The notes: generated by a model not told the origin, from the sequence alone. DNA of 64,000 bases from Amycolatopsis mongoliensis (GCF_030285665.1 NZ_CP127295.1:7626001-7690000); one strand, 5' to 3'. Counted from the stretch's first letter, positions 16,201 through 23,549 are shown. A program made the numbers and translations.

Positions 16201-16294
16201 CCAGGTGGCGACGCCGCTGTGCCTGTCCTACCACCCGGCCAGCCCCCTTCGCCTGGAGGAGGTGATCGCCCGGGCGCGCGATGAGCAGGAGTGA
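13214..16294 (+). CDS. double ATPase: AAA/STAND-like module fused to HerA/FtsK-like motor
   Basis: Protein of 1026 residues with two P-loop NTPase modules. The first has Walker A GLKGVGKTH (63-71) and Walker B VVIAVDQLD near 235-243. The second has Walker A GSGSGKTVLL near 646, Walker B FVMDEAQT near 894 and the downstream GLLFATQAPKGL and FFGRLN segments typical of HerA/VirB4/FtsK translocases. HerA-type motors drive DNA or protein translocation, and are paired with nucleases or sensors in several anti-phage systems; no nuclease is seen here. Start GTG 13214 (or ATG 13217) overlaps the preceding TGA. A terminator hairpin follows at 16299. Confidence 0.82.
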   Translation: MMDELTALATLRFDWADTPDHVWRDSPYHVDGLHADALDALDTGIRDAIASDGPSPIGLVLRGLKGVGKTHLLGLVRRHVHRARGYFFLDDVTAAEAFWDNTAEALRRGLSRLDESGESQLKSFLLRVCLRAQVGADVTTTIRRGRGLKVDDLEAFVDGVRRLDEMVADRCEDTARALVLIASRDRGSKYIGEDYLDGNDELTAEAREWNIYSRPKPSRVLVEEITQLLSLTGPVVIAVDQLDTLVARSMRRTQEIGDSVEEDLLVAQIADGLMGLREVTHKTLTVLACLPSTWEQIKTKAAGTVPDRFRESVTLGRITDAGVGRALVEKRLGVAYQAMDFMPPHPTWPVAPSAFEGTWEQWTPRELLKRIGAHIDVCLRSKQIRELSSFDERVPVAVAPVRTALENDRFGELDTEFERVKAEVDPGKLLTEKTEDKVMPGLLSAALRCWIAEVGDDDLEWSCEHQNGRSEVHAWLTRTIDETADLQEHWAFRAIAARQPLAALSRFRKARSAAGQRLGVDNRHLVIIREPKWSRGEKTQLELDEFRKAGGRSMPLSDKDVRTFWALDRMLGNGGRELHEWLIDRRPASRSDLLSAVLPEKPSGQPTEGTHPPPVDGEITLGTVVGSGEPVRVELSALRKHAAVFAGSGSGKTVLLRRIVEECALLGVSAIVLDPNNDLARLGDAWPTPPDGWGPDDAQLAKRYLAETDVVVWTPGRATGRPLAFQPLPDFAGVLDDSDEFAAAVEVAVATLAPQARLTGSTAKTNIGLAVLRQAVVRHARTGSRSLPELIELLTELPEDVSNLNDAPRIAAGLAEVLKAAMVNDPLFAGGGEPVDPGALLTPAPGKRARVSVISFVGLQADEQRQNFVNQLQMELFAWIKRNPAGDRPLGALFVMDEAQTMAASGTLTASTRSTIVLASQARKYGLGLLFATQAPKGLHNQVVGNAMTQFFGRLNSPAQIAAANDLARAKGSPVADISRLERAQFYVAGEAFGFRQVATPLCLSYHPASPLRLEEVIARARDEQE

Positions 16295-16298
16295 CCCG

Positions 16299-16334
16299 GC
16301 TCGGTCTCGGGTCCGGTCGCACCCGGGACCGAGC
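16299..16334 (+). terminator. intrinsic terminator after the TIR-HerA operon
   Basis: Hairpin with 14-base arms GCTCGGTCTCGGGT (16299-16312) and ACCCGGGACCGAGC (16321-16334), one mismatch, 8-base loop, five bases after the HerA-fusion stop. No T tract follows, as usual in high-GC actinomycetes. The stem is nearly the same as that of the terminator at 27453. Confidence 0.75.
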
Positions 16335-16398
16335 GATGGGTCTGCTTGGGCGGCTTCCACCGGCGCTCCACCGGCATAGCCTTCCTTGGCGATTCCGG

Positions 16399-16764
16399 TC
16401 ACACCGCTGTGACGACTTGCCACACGATCGCCAGCAACCCGACGACGATCGGGTGCACCGCGACCGCGGCGCGGGCTAGCGAGCGCAGCACCAGGACGAC
16501 GCTGCGATCGCCCACGCAGGCCAGGCGGGCGATCCCGTCGCCGTAGGCGTACGCGAACGGGGACGGGGTCCCGCCGTCCCGGCGACGCGTGCGGCTGATC
16601 CAGAACTCCGGGAGCACCAGCACCGCCGCCACCAGGGAAATCGTCTCACGGACGGGCTCGACGAGCGTCCGGAGAACCACGGGGAGGGCGAACCGGACGG
16701 CGAGGCAGGCCACCACGACGACGAATGCCGACGTCGCCAGCGCGTGCGGGAAAGCCGGCCACAT
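16399..16764 (-). CDS. small membrane protein
   Basis: Protein of 121 residues with hydrophobic stretches near residues 9-30 and 36-52 and again at 88-121 (VVLVLRSLARAAVAVHPIVV and VGLLAIVWQVVTAV), suggesting three or four membrane helices with a positively charged RTRRR loop between. No family recognised. Start ATG at 16764 overlaps the TGA of the SPFH-like gene, so it is the last gene of the four-gene leftward operon and probably the membrane component of that module. Confidence 0.65.
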   Translation of the reverse strand: MWPAFPHALATSAFVVVVACLAVRFALPVVLRTLVEPVRETISLVAAVLVLPEFWISRTRRRDGGTPSPFAYAYGDGIARLACVGDRSVVLVLRSLARAAVAVHPIVVGLLAIVWQVVTAV

Positions 16765-17831
16765 CAGGCACCGCCGGCGACGTCTTCGGCGATGTGCGGG
16801 CCCTCCTGGGCCGGCCGCGCGGTGTCACCGTTGCGGCCCGGTTCGAACGGCAGTCGGCGCGCCGCGTCGGTGCCGGTCAGCACGCGGCGGATGGACGTCT
16901 GCATCCACTGCATCATGACCCGGACCTCGTCGTCGATCTGCCAGCGGTCCAGCGCGTCGGAGCCGATCAGCTCGGTGACGAAGTTCAGGACGTCCTTGCG
17001 GTGCGTGTCCCGCTCGGCCACCAAGGCTTCGACGACCGCTTGGACGTTCCGCGGGTTCTGCGCCAGCTGCAACGCGAACTGGTCGAGGTCGCCCTGCTCG
17101 ATCAGTTTCTTGAACGCCCGGACCTCGGCGTCGAGCCGGAGGGCGCGCTCGGTCTGGGCGTCCATCCTCAGGCGCACCAGGACGTTCGTCGAGAGCCCGT
17201 ACTCCGCCCGGAGCCAGCGCGAGTCGAACTGGGCGGCGTTTGCCGCCTTCTCGGCGGTTTCGACGTCGGAGGTCTCGAGGGTCCGGCTCGCCTGCCGGAG
17301 CCCGGCCAGCAATTGAGGGACGACGAGCGGGCGGATGTCCCGGAGTCCCTTGGTCACGACGGTTTCCGGGTCTTCGACCCGCCACTGGACGTCCACCTCG
17401 GTGCGGAAGACGAACGCGTCGCCGGCACTCGGCAGCGTGACTTCCAGGCTGAGGTTGCGCAGCGAGAGGTCGACGTCGTACACCGACCGGTAGCCGCCCC
17501 AGAGCAGTTCCCCGGTGGTCGGCTGTTTCGTCCAGGAGAAGACGTCGAGCCGGCCGTCTCGTCCGACGAACACGCGGGCGACCCAGGGCCGCTGGGCCTT
17601 GTGCCTCCGGAGCAGGCTCAACCGGCTGACCCGTTCGGCACCGACGATCGGCGCGTAGGCGGACGCGGCAAGCGTCCGCACGGTCGACTCGTAGTTCCGC
17701 TCTGCTGCCTTCTGCCAGCCACCGTCGGCCGGCGCCTCCGCGGGGGCGCCGGCCGGCGCGCTGGGTGGCGGAGTCGCGGTCCGCTCGCGTTCTTTCCCCC
17801 CGGCCTCGGGACTGATCGTCTTTTCGGTCAT
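16764..17831 (-). CDS. SPFH/band-7 (prohibitin-like) domain protein
   Basis: Protein of 355 residues. A Pro/Ala-rich N-tail (about 1-40) precedes an SPFH-like core: FRTEVDVQWRVEDPETVV near 145-162, PLVVPQLLAGLRQASRTLE, then the YGLSTNVLVRLRMDAQTERA segment and a helical tail to residue 330. SPFH proteins form membrane-associated cages and have turned up in phage defence and stress complexes. I see no N-terminal membrane anchor, so attachment may come from the small membrane protein encoded next (ATGA overlap at 16764). Start ATG at 17831 overlaps the NTPase stop, also ATGA. Confidence 0.7.
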   Translation of the reverse strand: MTEKTISPEAGGKERERTATPPPSAPAGAPAEAPADGGWQKAAERNYESTVRTLAASAYAPIVGAERVSRLSLLRRHKAQRPWVARVFVGRDGRLDVFSWTKQPTTGELLWGGYRSVYDVDLSLRNLSLEVTLPSAGDAFVFRTEVDVQWRVEDPETVVTKGLRDIRPLVVPQLLAGLRQASRTLETSDVETAEKAANAAQFDSRWLRAEYGLSTNVLVRLRMDAQTERALRLDAEVRAFKKLIEQGDLDQFALQLAQNPRNVQAVVEALVAERDTHRKDVLNFVTELIGSDALDRWQIDDEVRVMMQWMQTSIRRVLTGTDAARRLPFEPGRNGDTARPAQEGPHIAEDVAGGA

Positions 17832-20104
17832 ACCGCCACCCTCGTTCCTTCACCGTTCCGCAGCGCCGTGCTCAGCCGAGCCGCGACTTCAGGCCGCAGC
17901 GGGTCCGCCCAGTCCTCGGTCAGCCGGCCGAGCAGGTACTGCAACCGTTGTGCGTCGCCGTCGTGGACCACGAGCCCGGCCATGAACCTGGCCAGCACGT
18001 CGAGCAGGGCCGGGTCCCGCTGGCTCGAGCGGACCCAACGGGCCAGCAGGAACCGGGCCAGGTCGTCGCCGTCCCGGGACCGCAGGGCCTTGGCCAGCAG
18101 CTCGGTGATCCGCCGGGCGGTGTCGTCGTCCTGCGCGCACAGCGCCAGCAGCAACGGCCAGCGCTGCGCGCCGTGGGGCAGGACCGGCCGGTCGTTCTCC
18201 ATCGACACCGACAGGTAGTCGAGTTCGAAGCCGTAGAAGCTCGCCAGGTGCCGGAGACTGGTCAACGCGAGCCTGCGCAGGCTGCTCCGCTTGCTCGCCA
18301 GCCACCGGCGCAGATGATCGAGCACCTCGGGCACCTTGCCGAAGGCCAGCAGCTTGGCCACGCTGAAGCCGGCGATCCAGACGACCTCGTCGTCGCCTCC
18401 GCGAGCGAGCGGATGGGCGCGCTCCGACGGTGTGCCCAGCACCCGCAGCTCCTCGAGTGCTTCGAGCACGCGACGGCGCCCGAGAGCGAAACCGTAGGTC
18501 GCCGCCGCTGTCCAGCGCTCCTCCGCTGTCCCGAACCGGCGCCACCAGCGGAGTCGCTCGATGATCGCAGGCCGGACACCGTCGTCCTGAGCCGCCTGGT
18601 CGAGGGCGATCGCGGCGGACCGCCGCCGGAGGGACTGGAAGTCGTCCCAGTTGTCGGAGCAGGCGTTCGGTTCGATCATCTTGGTGAACACGGTGACGAA
18701 GTCCAGCCGGCCCAGGTATCCGATCGCCTGGGCGGCCCGAACCCACATCATCGGCCTGCTGTCCTTGCCGACTTCGGCGAACCACGGCTCGAGCGCGGTC
18801 CGCAGCCGGTGGTGGTGGCGCCAGACGTGGTCCAGCACCGCGGTGGGGTACCGCGGGTCGTGGAATTCGAGGAACTCCATCGGGATGAGCTCACGGCCGA
18901 AAGTCGCGTGCCCGCCGACGATCTTCGCGCGCAGCGCGGGCAACCGGTTGCTCCGGTCGTCCGCGAACAGCGACATCTCACGTTTGTCCTTGTCGGTCCC
19001 CTTACCGGTGAACTTGCGGCCCAGCGCCTCTGCGGCTTCGGCAACCAGCGTGTAAGGCGACCGGTTGAACACCGCCAGCGCGATCCGGAACGCGGCCAGC
19101 CGCAACGCCTCGTTGAGCTCGGGGCCGGGGGACAGGCCGAGCAACTCGCCGAACCACTCGGTCACCTGCTGGCCGACGGCCTGCTTGGCGTCCTGTTCGA
19201 CTTCCTCCCGGGTGCTTTCGCCGCGCGCGTGCTTGGCGAGCAGCGTGGCCATCCAGGCCGATTCGGACGGGCGGGGGCACGGCCCCAGGGCCTCCGCGGT
19301 CCAGGCGGCTTCGCTCAGCCGGCGCAGGTTCCGTGCGAAATCCGGGGGATCGGCAGGCCGGATCTCATGCTCGAGGTGCTTTCGGAGCAGGTCCTTCGGG
19401 TCCGGCGCCCGGTAGTCGAAGGCGTACCGGCCGAAGGCGCTGACGTGCCGCGGGTCGACGGCGGCGACCAGGACGCCGTAGCAGCGGGCTTCCTCCAGTT
19501 TGCCCCTGAACTCGTCGAGGATGGCTTCGGTGAGGCCGCCGCTGACCCGGCTCGGCAGCTCCACCACGTAGCCGGCGTCTTCTTCCCGGAGCTTCCCGGA
19601 GGCGAGCGACTTCGCGGTCTTGCCGCACCCGAGCCGGAAGACCCGGTTCGGCGCGAGCCGGTCGAGCAGGTGCATGGCCGTGGTGGTGCGTCCCGTTCCC
19701 GGCTGACCCCGCAGCAGGATGACGCGCCGTTTCTCCAATGCGTCGTACATCTCCGGGTACCGGTCGACCGCGAAGTACCGTTCCCTCGTCCAGCGGAGGA
19801 CATCGCCGGGCACGGGGCCGGCCGCGGGCGCCGCCTTCTCGCCGAGGAACAGCTCGTAGTTGTCCCCGACGTGCAGGTCGCGGAGGTTGGCCGTGCCGAT
19901 CGAGACCCGCGCCTTCGGGGCGAGATCGGGCGAGTAGAACTGCTCGCCGACGGACATGGCGTCGTTCACTTCCCGCCCGTTGTCGGACGAGAGCCGCTTG
20001 TCGCTGTCGCGGCCGCCGTCGACGGGTTCCTTGCCCGGCTGCAGGCCCGCTCCGCCGGTACCCGGCTCTTGAGTGGCCGGTCCCTCGTTCTCGGCGGCGC
20101 TCAT
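17828..20104 (-). CDS. P-loop NTPase with N-terminal amyloid-like motif and helical-repeat C-terminus
   Basis: Protein of 758 residues. The first ~60 residues are polar and low-complexity. Residues 67-88 hold a short Gly/Asn/Val-rich stretch (VSIGTANLRDLHVGDN) resembling amyloid-type signalling motifs. A P-loop lies at 133-141 (GQPGTGRTT), followed by a STAND-like ATPase region with VLVAAVDPRH as a possible Walker B strand. The C-terminal ~350 residues are helical and HEAT-like (repeated LRRLALTSLRHLA-type helices). This layout (short N-terminal motif, NTPase, repeat sensor) is that of NLR/STAND receptors. It overlaps the cyclase-like gene upstream (ATGA, 20101-20104) and the SPFH gene downstream. 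Confidence 0.65.
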   Translation of the reverse strand: MSAAENEGPATQEPGTGGAGLQPGKEPVDGGRDSDKRLSSDNGREVNDAMSVGEQFYSPDLAPKARVSIGTANLRDLHVGDNYELFLGEKAAPAAGPVPGDVLRWTRERYFAVDRYPEMYDALEKRRVILLRGQPGTGRTTTAMHLLDRLAPNRVFRLGCGKTAKSLASGKLREEDAGYVVELPSRVSGGLTEAILDEFRGKLEEARCYGVLVAAVDPRHVSAFGRYAFDYRAPDPKDLLRKHLEHEIRPADPPDFARNLRRLSEAAWTAEALGPCPRPSESAWMATLLAKHARGESTREEVEQDAKQAVGQQVTEWFGELLGLSPGPELNEALRLAAFRIALAVFNRSPYTLVAEAAEALGRKFTGKGTDKDKREMSLFADDRSNRLPALRAKIVGGHATFGRELIPMEFLEFHDPRYPTAVLDHVWRHHHRLRTALEPWFAEVGKDSRPMMWVRAAQAIGYLGRLDFVTVFTKMIEPNACSDNWDDFQSLRRRSAAIALDQAAQDDGVRPAIIERLRWWRRFGTAEERWTAAATYGFALGRRRVLEALEELRVLGTPSERAHPLARGGDDEVVWIAGFSVAKLLAFGKVPEVLDHLRRWLASKRSSLRRLALTSLRHLASFYGFELDYLSVSMENDRPVLPHGAQRWPLLLALCAQDDDTARRITELLAKALRSRDGDDLARFLLARWVRSSQRDPALLDVLARFMAGLVVHDGDAQRLQYLLGRLTEDWADPLRPEVAARLSTALRNGEGTRVAV

Positions 20105-21333
20105 CCGAACAACCCGTTGCCGTGGTACACCGGGCCATTGACGTACGACCCGTGGATGACGGCGCTGCCGATGTTCGAGACCGGCCCGTTGACCACCCCG
20201 GCGGTGTGGGCGGGCGGCGCCGTGGCCTTCGTCTGCCGGGCGCTGCTCGCGTGCGGAGCCATCGCGTACCCGGGCACGCGCAACCAGGATTCCGGCTCGG
20301 TGCCGGTGCGGCGGTAGCTGTCGGGATGAACCATGCCGGCGCCTGAACCGGCCACGAACCGCCGGTGCACGGCCTCGGACACGACGACGACCACCGGCGC
20401 GTCGGCCACTCCGGCGAGCACGGCCGAAGCCGGTTCGCCCGTGGCGAGCCTGCGCGCCGCGTCGAGGTCGCGGCCGGCGGCGATGCCGACGGACACCGTG
20501 ACGCGCCCGGACGTCCCGACCGCCTCGTGCAGGTGGTGCACCCACACCCCTAGCACGAAATCGCCGGAGACGGCGGAAGAGAGCGGAACGACGAACGCGT
20601 CGCCGGTGCCGGGAACGTGGTCCGGACGGGGGATTCCCGCCGCGTCGAACGACGCGAGCGCCGCCGCGCGAGCGCCTTCCGAGCCCGCGGCCGGGGCCAC
20701 CCAGATCGTCAGGTCTTCCGGTTCGATCAGCCTCGACAGCCGTTCGGCGGAGACGCCGGGTACCCGGATCCAGGCTTTCTCCCGGAATTCCTTCTCCGGC
20801 TCGTCCACCAGGACCGGGGTGAAGTCCGCGGCGGACAGAGTGGTGAGCCGCTGCCGGACGGAACCGAAGATCGGTTCGGAAAGGACCTGGACTAGGTTTG
20901 CTTCGGGAACCAGCGCCAGCGCGGCGCGGGACGGCTTGGCGTCGCGCAGCCGGCAGACGTGCACCGGGCCGTCCGCGGCGTAGCCGCAGGCCGCCGGGAC
21001 CGCGCCGCCGTGGTGGATCGCCAAGCGCAGCCGCAGCCGCGCGTTCGGCAGCCGGTCGTGGTTGAACCGCCCGAGCCACGCGTCGAGTTCGCGCACGAAC
21101 GGATCGACCAGCGCGAGCTCGGCTCCGCTGTCGGCGATGAAGTCCAGGAACCCGTCACCGGCCGGCTGCCGGTGCCACGCCGCGGGATCCAGGCCCGCGG
21201 CCGCCCCCGCCGCGTCCACTGCGGTGGTGAGCGCCTGCTGGAGATCGAACTGCTGCTGCCCGTCGCGGCTGCCGTACCGCCAAGCGTCGACGGCGAGCAA
21301 CAGCATCCTGGTGAAGTCGATGTGGTCCGGCAA
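20101..21333 (-). CDS. tandem nucleotidyl-cyclase-like protein with C-terminal amyloid-like motif
   Basis: Protein of 410 residues. Residues about 5-135 form a class III nucleotidyl-cyclase-like domain: LLLAVDAWRYGSRD supplies the first metal Asp (D16), RQPAGDGFLDF the second (D60), and LRLAIHHGGAV the strand before the dimer arm. Residues about 205-335 repeat the fold in diverged form (TGDAFVVPL retained, first Asp lost), so the protein may be an internal pseudo-dimer with one metal-binding half. Residues 379-410 are a Gly/Asn/Val-rich tail with the repeated word VNGPV. Possible roles are cyclic nucleotide synthesis (as in Pycsar) or nucleotide sensing; the substrate cannot be told. It is 45 bases behind a CRP/FNR gene. 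Confidence 0.65.
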   Translation of the reverse strand: MPDHIDFTRMLLLAVDAWRYGSRDGQQQFDLQQALTTAVDAAGAAAGLDPAAWHRQPAGDGFLDFIADSGAELALVDPFVRELDAWLGRFNHDRLPNARLRLRLAIHHGGAVPAACGYAADGPVHVCRLRDAKPSRAALALVPEANLVQVLSEPIFGSVRQRLTTLSAADFTPVLVDEPEKEFREKAWIRVPGVSAERLSRLIEPEDLTIWVAPAAGSEGARAAALASFDAAGIPRPDHVPGTGDAFVVPLSSAVSGDFVLGVWVHHLHEAVGTSGRVTVSVGIAAGRDLDAARRLATGEPASAVLAGVADAPVVVVVSEAVHRRFVAGSGAGMVHPDSYRRTGTEPESWLRVPGYAMAPHASSARQTKATAPPAHTAGVVNGPVSNIGSAVIHGSYVNGPVYHGNGLFG

Positions 21334-21378
21334 CCCGTCCTCCTCCGAAGATCGGTGACCCTCCGGTGGTCCCGAGCC

Positions 21379-22071
21379 CTAACTCTGAGCCACGTCTTCG
21401 TCCCTGATCCCGTATTGATACGGGTTCGCCCGGTCGGCTACGCCGAACCGGGACAGCCCCGCGAGGTCGTCGACTACGATCCGTCGGGATTTCCGGTGCA
21501 CCAGACCGGATCGGTGCAACCGGTGCAGAGCTTTCTCGAACGTCGCCAGCGCGACCCCGGCCAGCGAAGCGATCTCGGTCTGCGTCAGCCCGACGTCGAG
21601 ATCCCAGCCGTCCGGTGTCCGGACTCCGTAGGCGCGCGCGATTTCGGCGAGGACCCGGCCGACCCGCACCGGCGCAGGGCACGCGACGAACTCCGCCCGG
21701 CGGACGTTCGCTCCGGACAGCCGCTGGCTGAGCGAGCCGGCCATCGCGGCCCACGCGTCGGGCCTGCGGTCGAAGAACGTCGTCAGCTGCGCGTTCCCGA
21801 TCAGTTTGACGCGGGCAGGCGTGCAGGTCACCACGTCCGCGGAGCGTCGGCGGTGCTCCAGCATCGCCATTTCGCCCAGCAAGTCACCGCGGCCGCGCAG
21901 GCCGAGGAGGACCGGCCGGCCGAACTCGGTGTCCACGAACACTTTCACCAGCCCGTCGAGCACGACCAGTACGTGGTGGCTTTCCTCCCCCTGCCGGAAG
22001 ACGTGCTGGCGCGCGCCGTAGGTGACCGTGGTGCCGAGTTCGAGGAACCGTTGCCGGGTGCGGGCGGACAT
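21379..22071 (-). CDS. CRP/FNR-family transcriptional regulator
   Basis: Regulator of 230 residues from the ATG: cyclic-nucleotide-binding beta-roll (about 15-120, with GLRGRGDLLGEMAML) and a C-terminal winged helix (LTQTEIASLAGVALATFEKA, about 165-185). No Cys cluster, so not an Fe-S FNR. The ATG at 22071 has no ribosome site, whereas a CTG at 22113 does (GGGAGGGAG), and the extra 14 residues read WPDGSLLGRM, matching FPPGSLLAGL in the paralogue at 22836; the true start may therefore be CTG 22113. It precedes the cyclase-like operon by 45 bases and is divergent from the PycTM-like gene. Confidence 0.85.
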   Translation of the reverse strand: MSARTRQRFLELGTTVTYGARQHVFRQGEESHHVLVVLDGLVKVFVDTEFGRPVLLGLRGRGDLLGEMAMLEHRRRSADVVTCTPARVKLIGNAQLTTFFDRRPDAWAAMAGSLSQRLSGANVRRAEFVACPAPVRVGRVLAEIARAYGVRTPDGWDLDVGLTQTEIASLAGVALATFEKALHRLHRSGLVHRKSRRIVVDDLAGLSRFGVADRANPYQYGIRDEDVAQS

Positions 22072-22287
22072 GCGGCCGAGGAGGCTGCCGTCGGGCCAAG
22101 GCTGCTGGTTCAGCTCCGCTCCCTCCCTGGAGTGCCGCGGACGTCCATTGCGCCCCGCTCACGACGGTGACCACCACCTCAGAGGACGGGATCGCGCGGG
22201 AAAAGTCACCAGCGGAGAACCCATCGGAGGACGGCGTGACCGCCTGGCGGGAGCGGGAAGCTGGGCGGGAACGAGGGGAGCAGCGCG

Positions 22288-22827
22288 ATGCGCAACGGCA
22301 GCACCAAGGCGCCGGCCGGGCTGAAGGGCGGGGTGGGCCGCTGGGAAGCGGAGCTCGGCACGGCCTTGACGACGGTTTCGTTCTTCCAGGGCGCGGTCCA
22401 GCACGCCGACGACAAGGTGCGGACCGTCGTCGCCGTGCAGACGATGATCACCGCGATGGTGACCGCTCAGGCCGGGCTGCTCGGCGCACCGCGTCCGGCG
22501 TCCGTGCCGCGGCTCGCGGTGTTCGCAGTCCTGCTCTGTTTCGCGATTGCGTATGCCTACTCGTCGTTCCACCTCGTGCAGGCCTTCCGGCCGCGGACGC
22601 GCGCGCCGTCGGCGCGGAATCGGTTCGCCTTCCCCAGCGTCGCGGCCGGCACCGCCGATCCGGTTCTCCGGACCCTGCGCGACCAGTGCGCCCAGGCCCA
22701 CGAGCTGGCCGGGCTGCTGGCGGCTCTGGCGCTGCGCAAGCACCGTCACCTGCGGTCCGCGCTGGCCGGAACCTACGTCCTGTTCGCCGGGGGACTGGGA
22801 ATGCTGGTCCTGACGGCGGTGTCCTGA
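22288..22827 (+). CDS. PycTM/DUF5706-like three-helix membrane protein, possible Pycsar effector
   Basis: Membrane protein of 179 residues. A cytosolic helix with HADDKVRTVVAVQT leads into a first membrane segment (about 50-68), a second follows (VFAVLLCFAIAYAYSS, about 75-95), then a cytosolic stretch with RNRFAFPSVA and a helix QAHELAGLLAALALRKHRHL running into the last segment (about 155-177). This order matches the Pycsar transmembrane effector family, which binds a cyclic pyrimidine nucleotide and permeabilises the membrane. Start ATG at 22288 has GAGGGGAG upstream. It lies between two CRP/FNR genes and near a cyclase-like gene, which strengthens but does not prove the assignment. Confidence 0.6.
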   Translation: MRNGSTKAPAGLKGGVGRWEAELGTALTTVSFFQGAVQHADDKVRTVVAVQTMITAMVTAQAGLLGAPRPASVPRLAVFAVLLCFAIAYAYSSFHLVQAFRPRTRAPSARNRFAFPSVAAGTADPVLRTLRDQCAQAHELAGLLAALALRKHRHLRSALAGTYVLFAGGLGMLVLTAVS

Positions 22828-22835
22828 CGTGGCGG

Positions 22836-23549
22836 TCAACCGCCCGCCACGGCGGCGAGCCGCGCCTGGTCGCGGACGCACAGCCGGCGGTACCCGGTCT
22901 CGACGATGTTCTCGCGGCGCAGAAGCGCGAGGGCGCGGTGCACGGTCGGCTCCGCCGCGCCCACCAGGGCGGCGAGTTCGGGCTGGGTCAGCGAGACGCC
23001 GAGTTCGACGGTCGAGCCGGCCGGGACCCCGTAGGACGCGGCGAGCTCGACCAGCACCCGGGCGAGCCGGATCTTGACCTCCCGGCTGCCGAAGTCGATC
23101 CGGCGGCGGGTCGCCCAGCGCAGCTTGGCCCCCACGCTGCCGGACACCGCCAGCGCCAAGGCCGGCGTCTCCGCCAGGCACCGCCGGAACTCGGCCTGCC
23201 CGGCGGACCGCGCGCGCACCCGGCCGGCGGTGGTCACCGTGGCGATCCGGGGCTGGCCGTCGAGCGCCGCCAGTTCGCCCACCAGGTCCCCGCCGACCCG
23301 GATGGCCAGCAGCGCCAGCCGGCCTTCCGGCGTCGTCCCGGTGACCTTCACACAGCCTTCGACCAGCAGCAGCACGTGAGTGCTCGGCTCCCCTTCGCGG
23401 AGCAGTACGGTCTCGGGGCCGAATTCGCGTGCGGTGCCGAGAGTCAGCAACGCCGAGGCGGCTTTCGGTGGCAGACCCGCCAAGAGGCTTCCCGGCGGGA
23501 ACCGCGTGAGGTGATCACTCAACGTCACACTCCCCTCACCCAAGCGCAT
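22836..23549 (-). CDS. CRP/FNR-family transcriptional regulator (second copy)
   Basis: Regulator of about 237 residues, paralogous to the one ending at 21379 (shared PxGSLLAGL N-terminus, ALLAIRVGGDLVGELAAL beta-roll loop and winged helix LTQPELAALVGAAEPTVHRA). Start choice is open: ATG 23549 lacks a ribosome site and may be leaderless, GTG 23528 is too close to GGGGAG, and TTG 23522 has GGGGAG seven bases upstream. It converges on the PycTM-like gene with an 8-base gap. Confidence 0.85.
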   Translation of the reverse strand: MRLGEGSVTLSDHLTRFPPGSLLAGLPPKAASALLTLGTAREFGPETVLLREGEPSTHVLLLVEGCVKVTGTTPEGRLALLAIRVGGDLVGELAALDGQPRIATVTTAGRVRARSAGQAEFRRCLAETPALALAVSGSVGAKLRWATRRRIDFGSREVKIRLARVLVELAASYGVPAGSTVELGVSLTQPELAALVGAAEPTVHRALALLRRENIVETGYRRLCVRDQARLAAVAGG

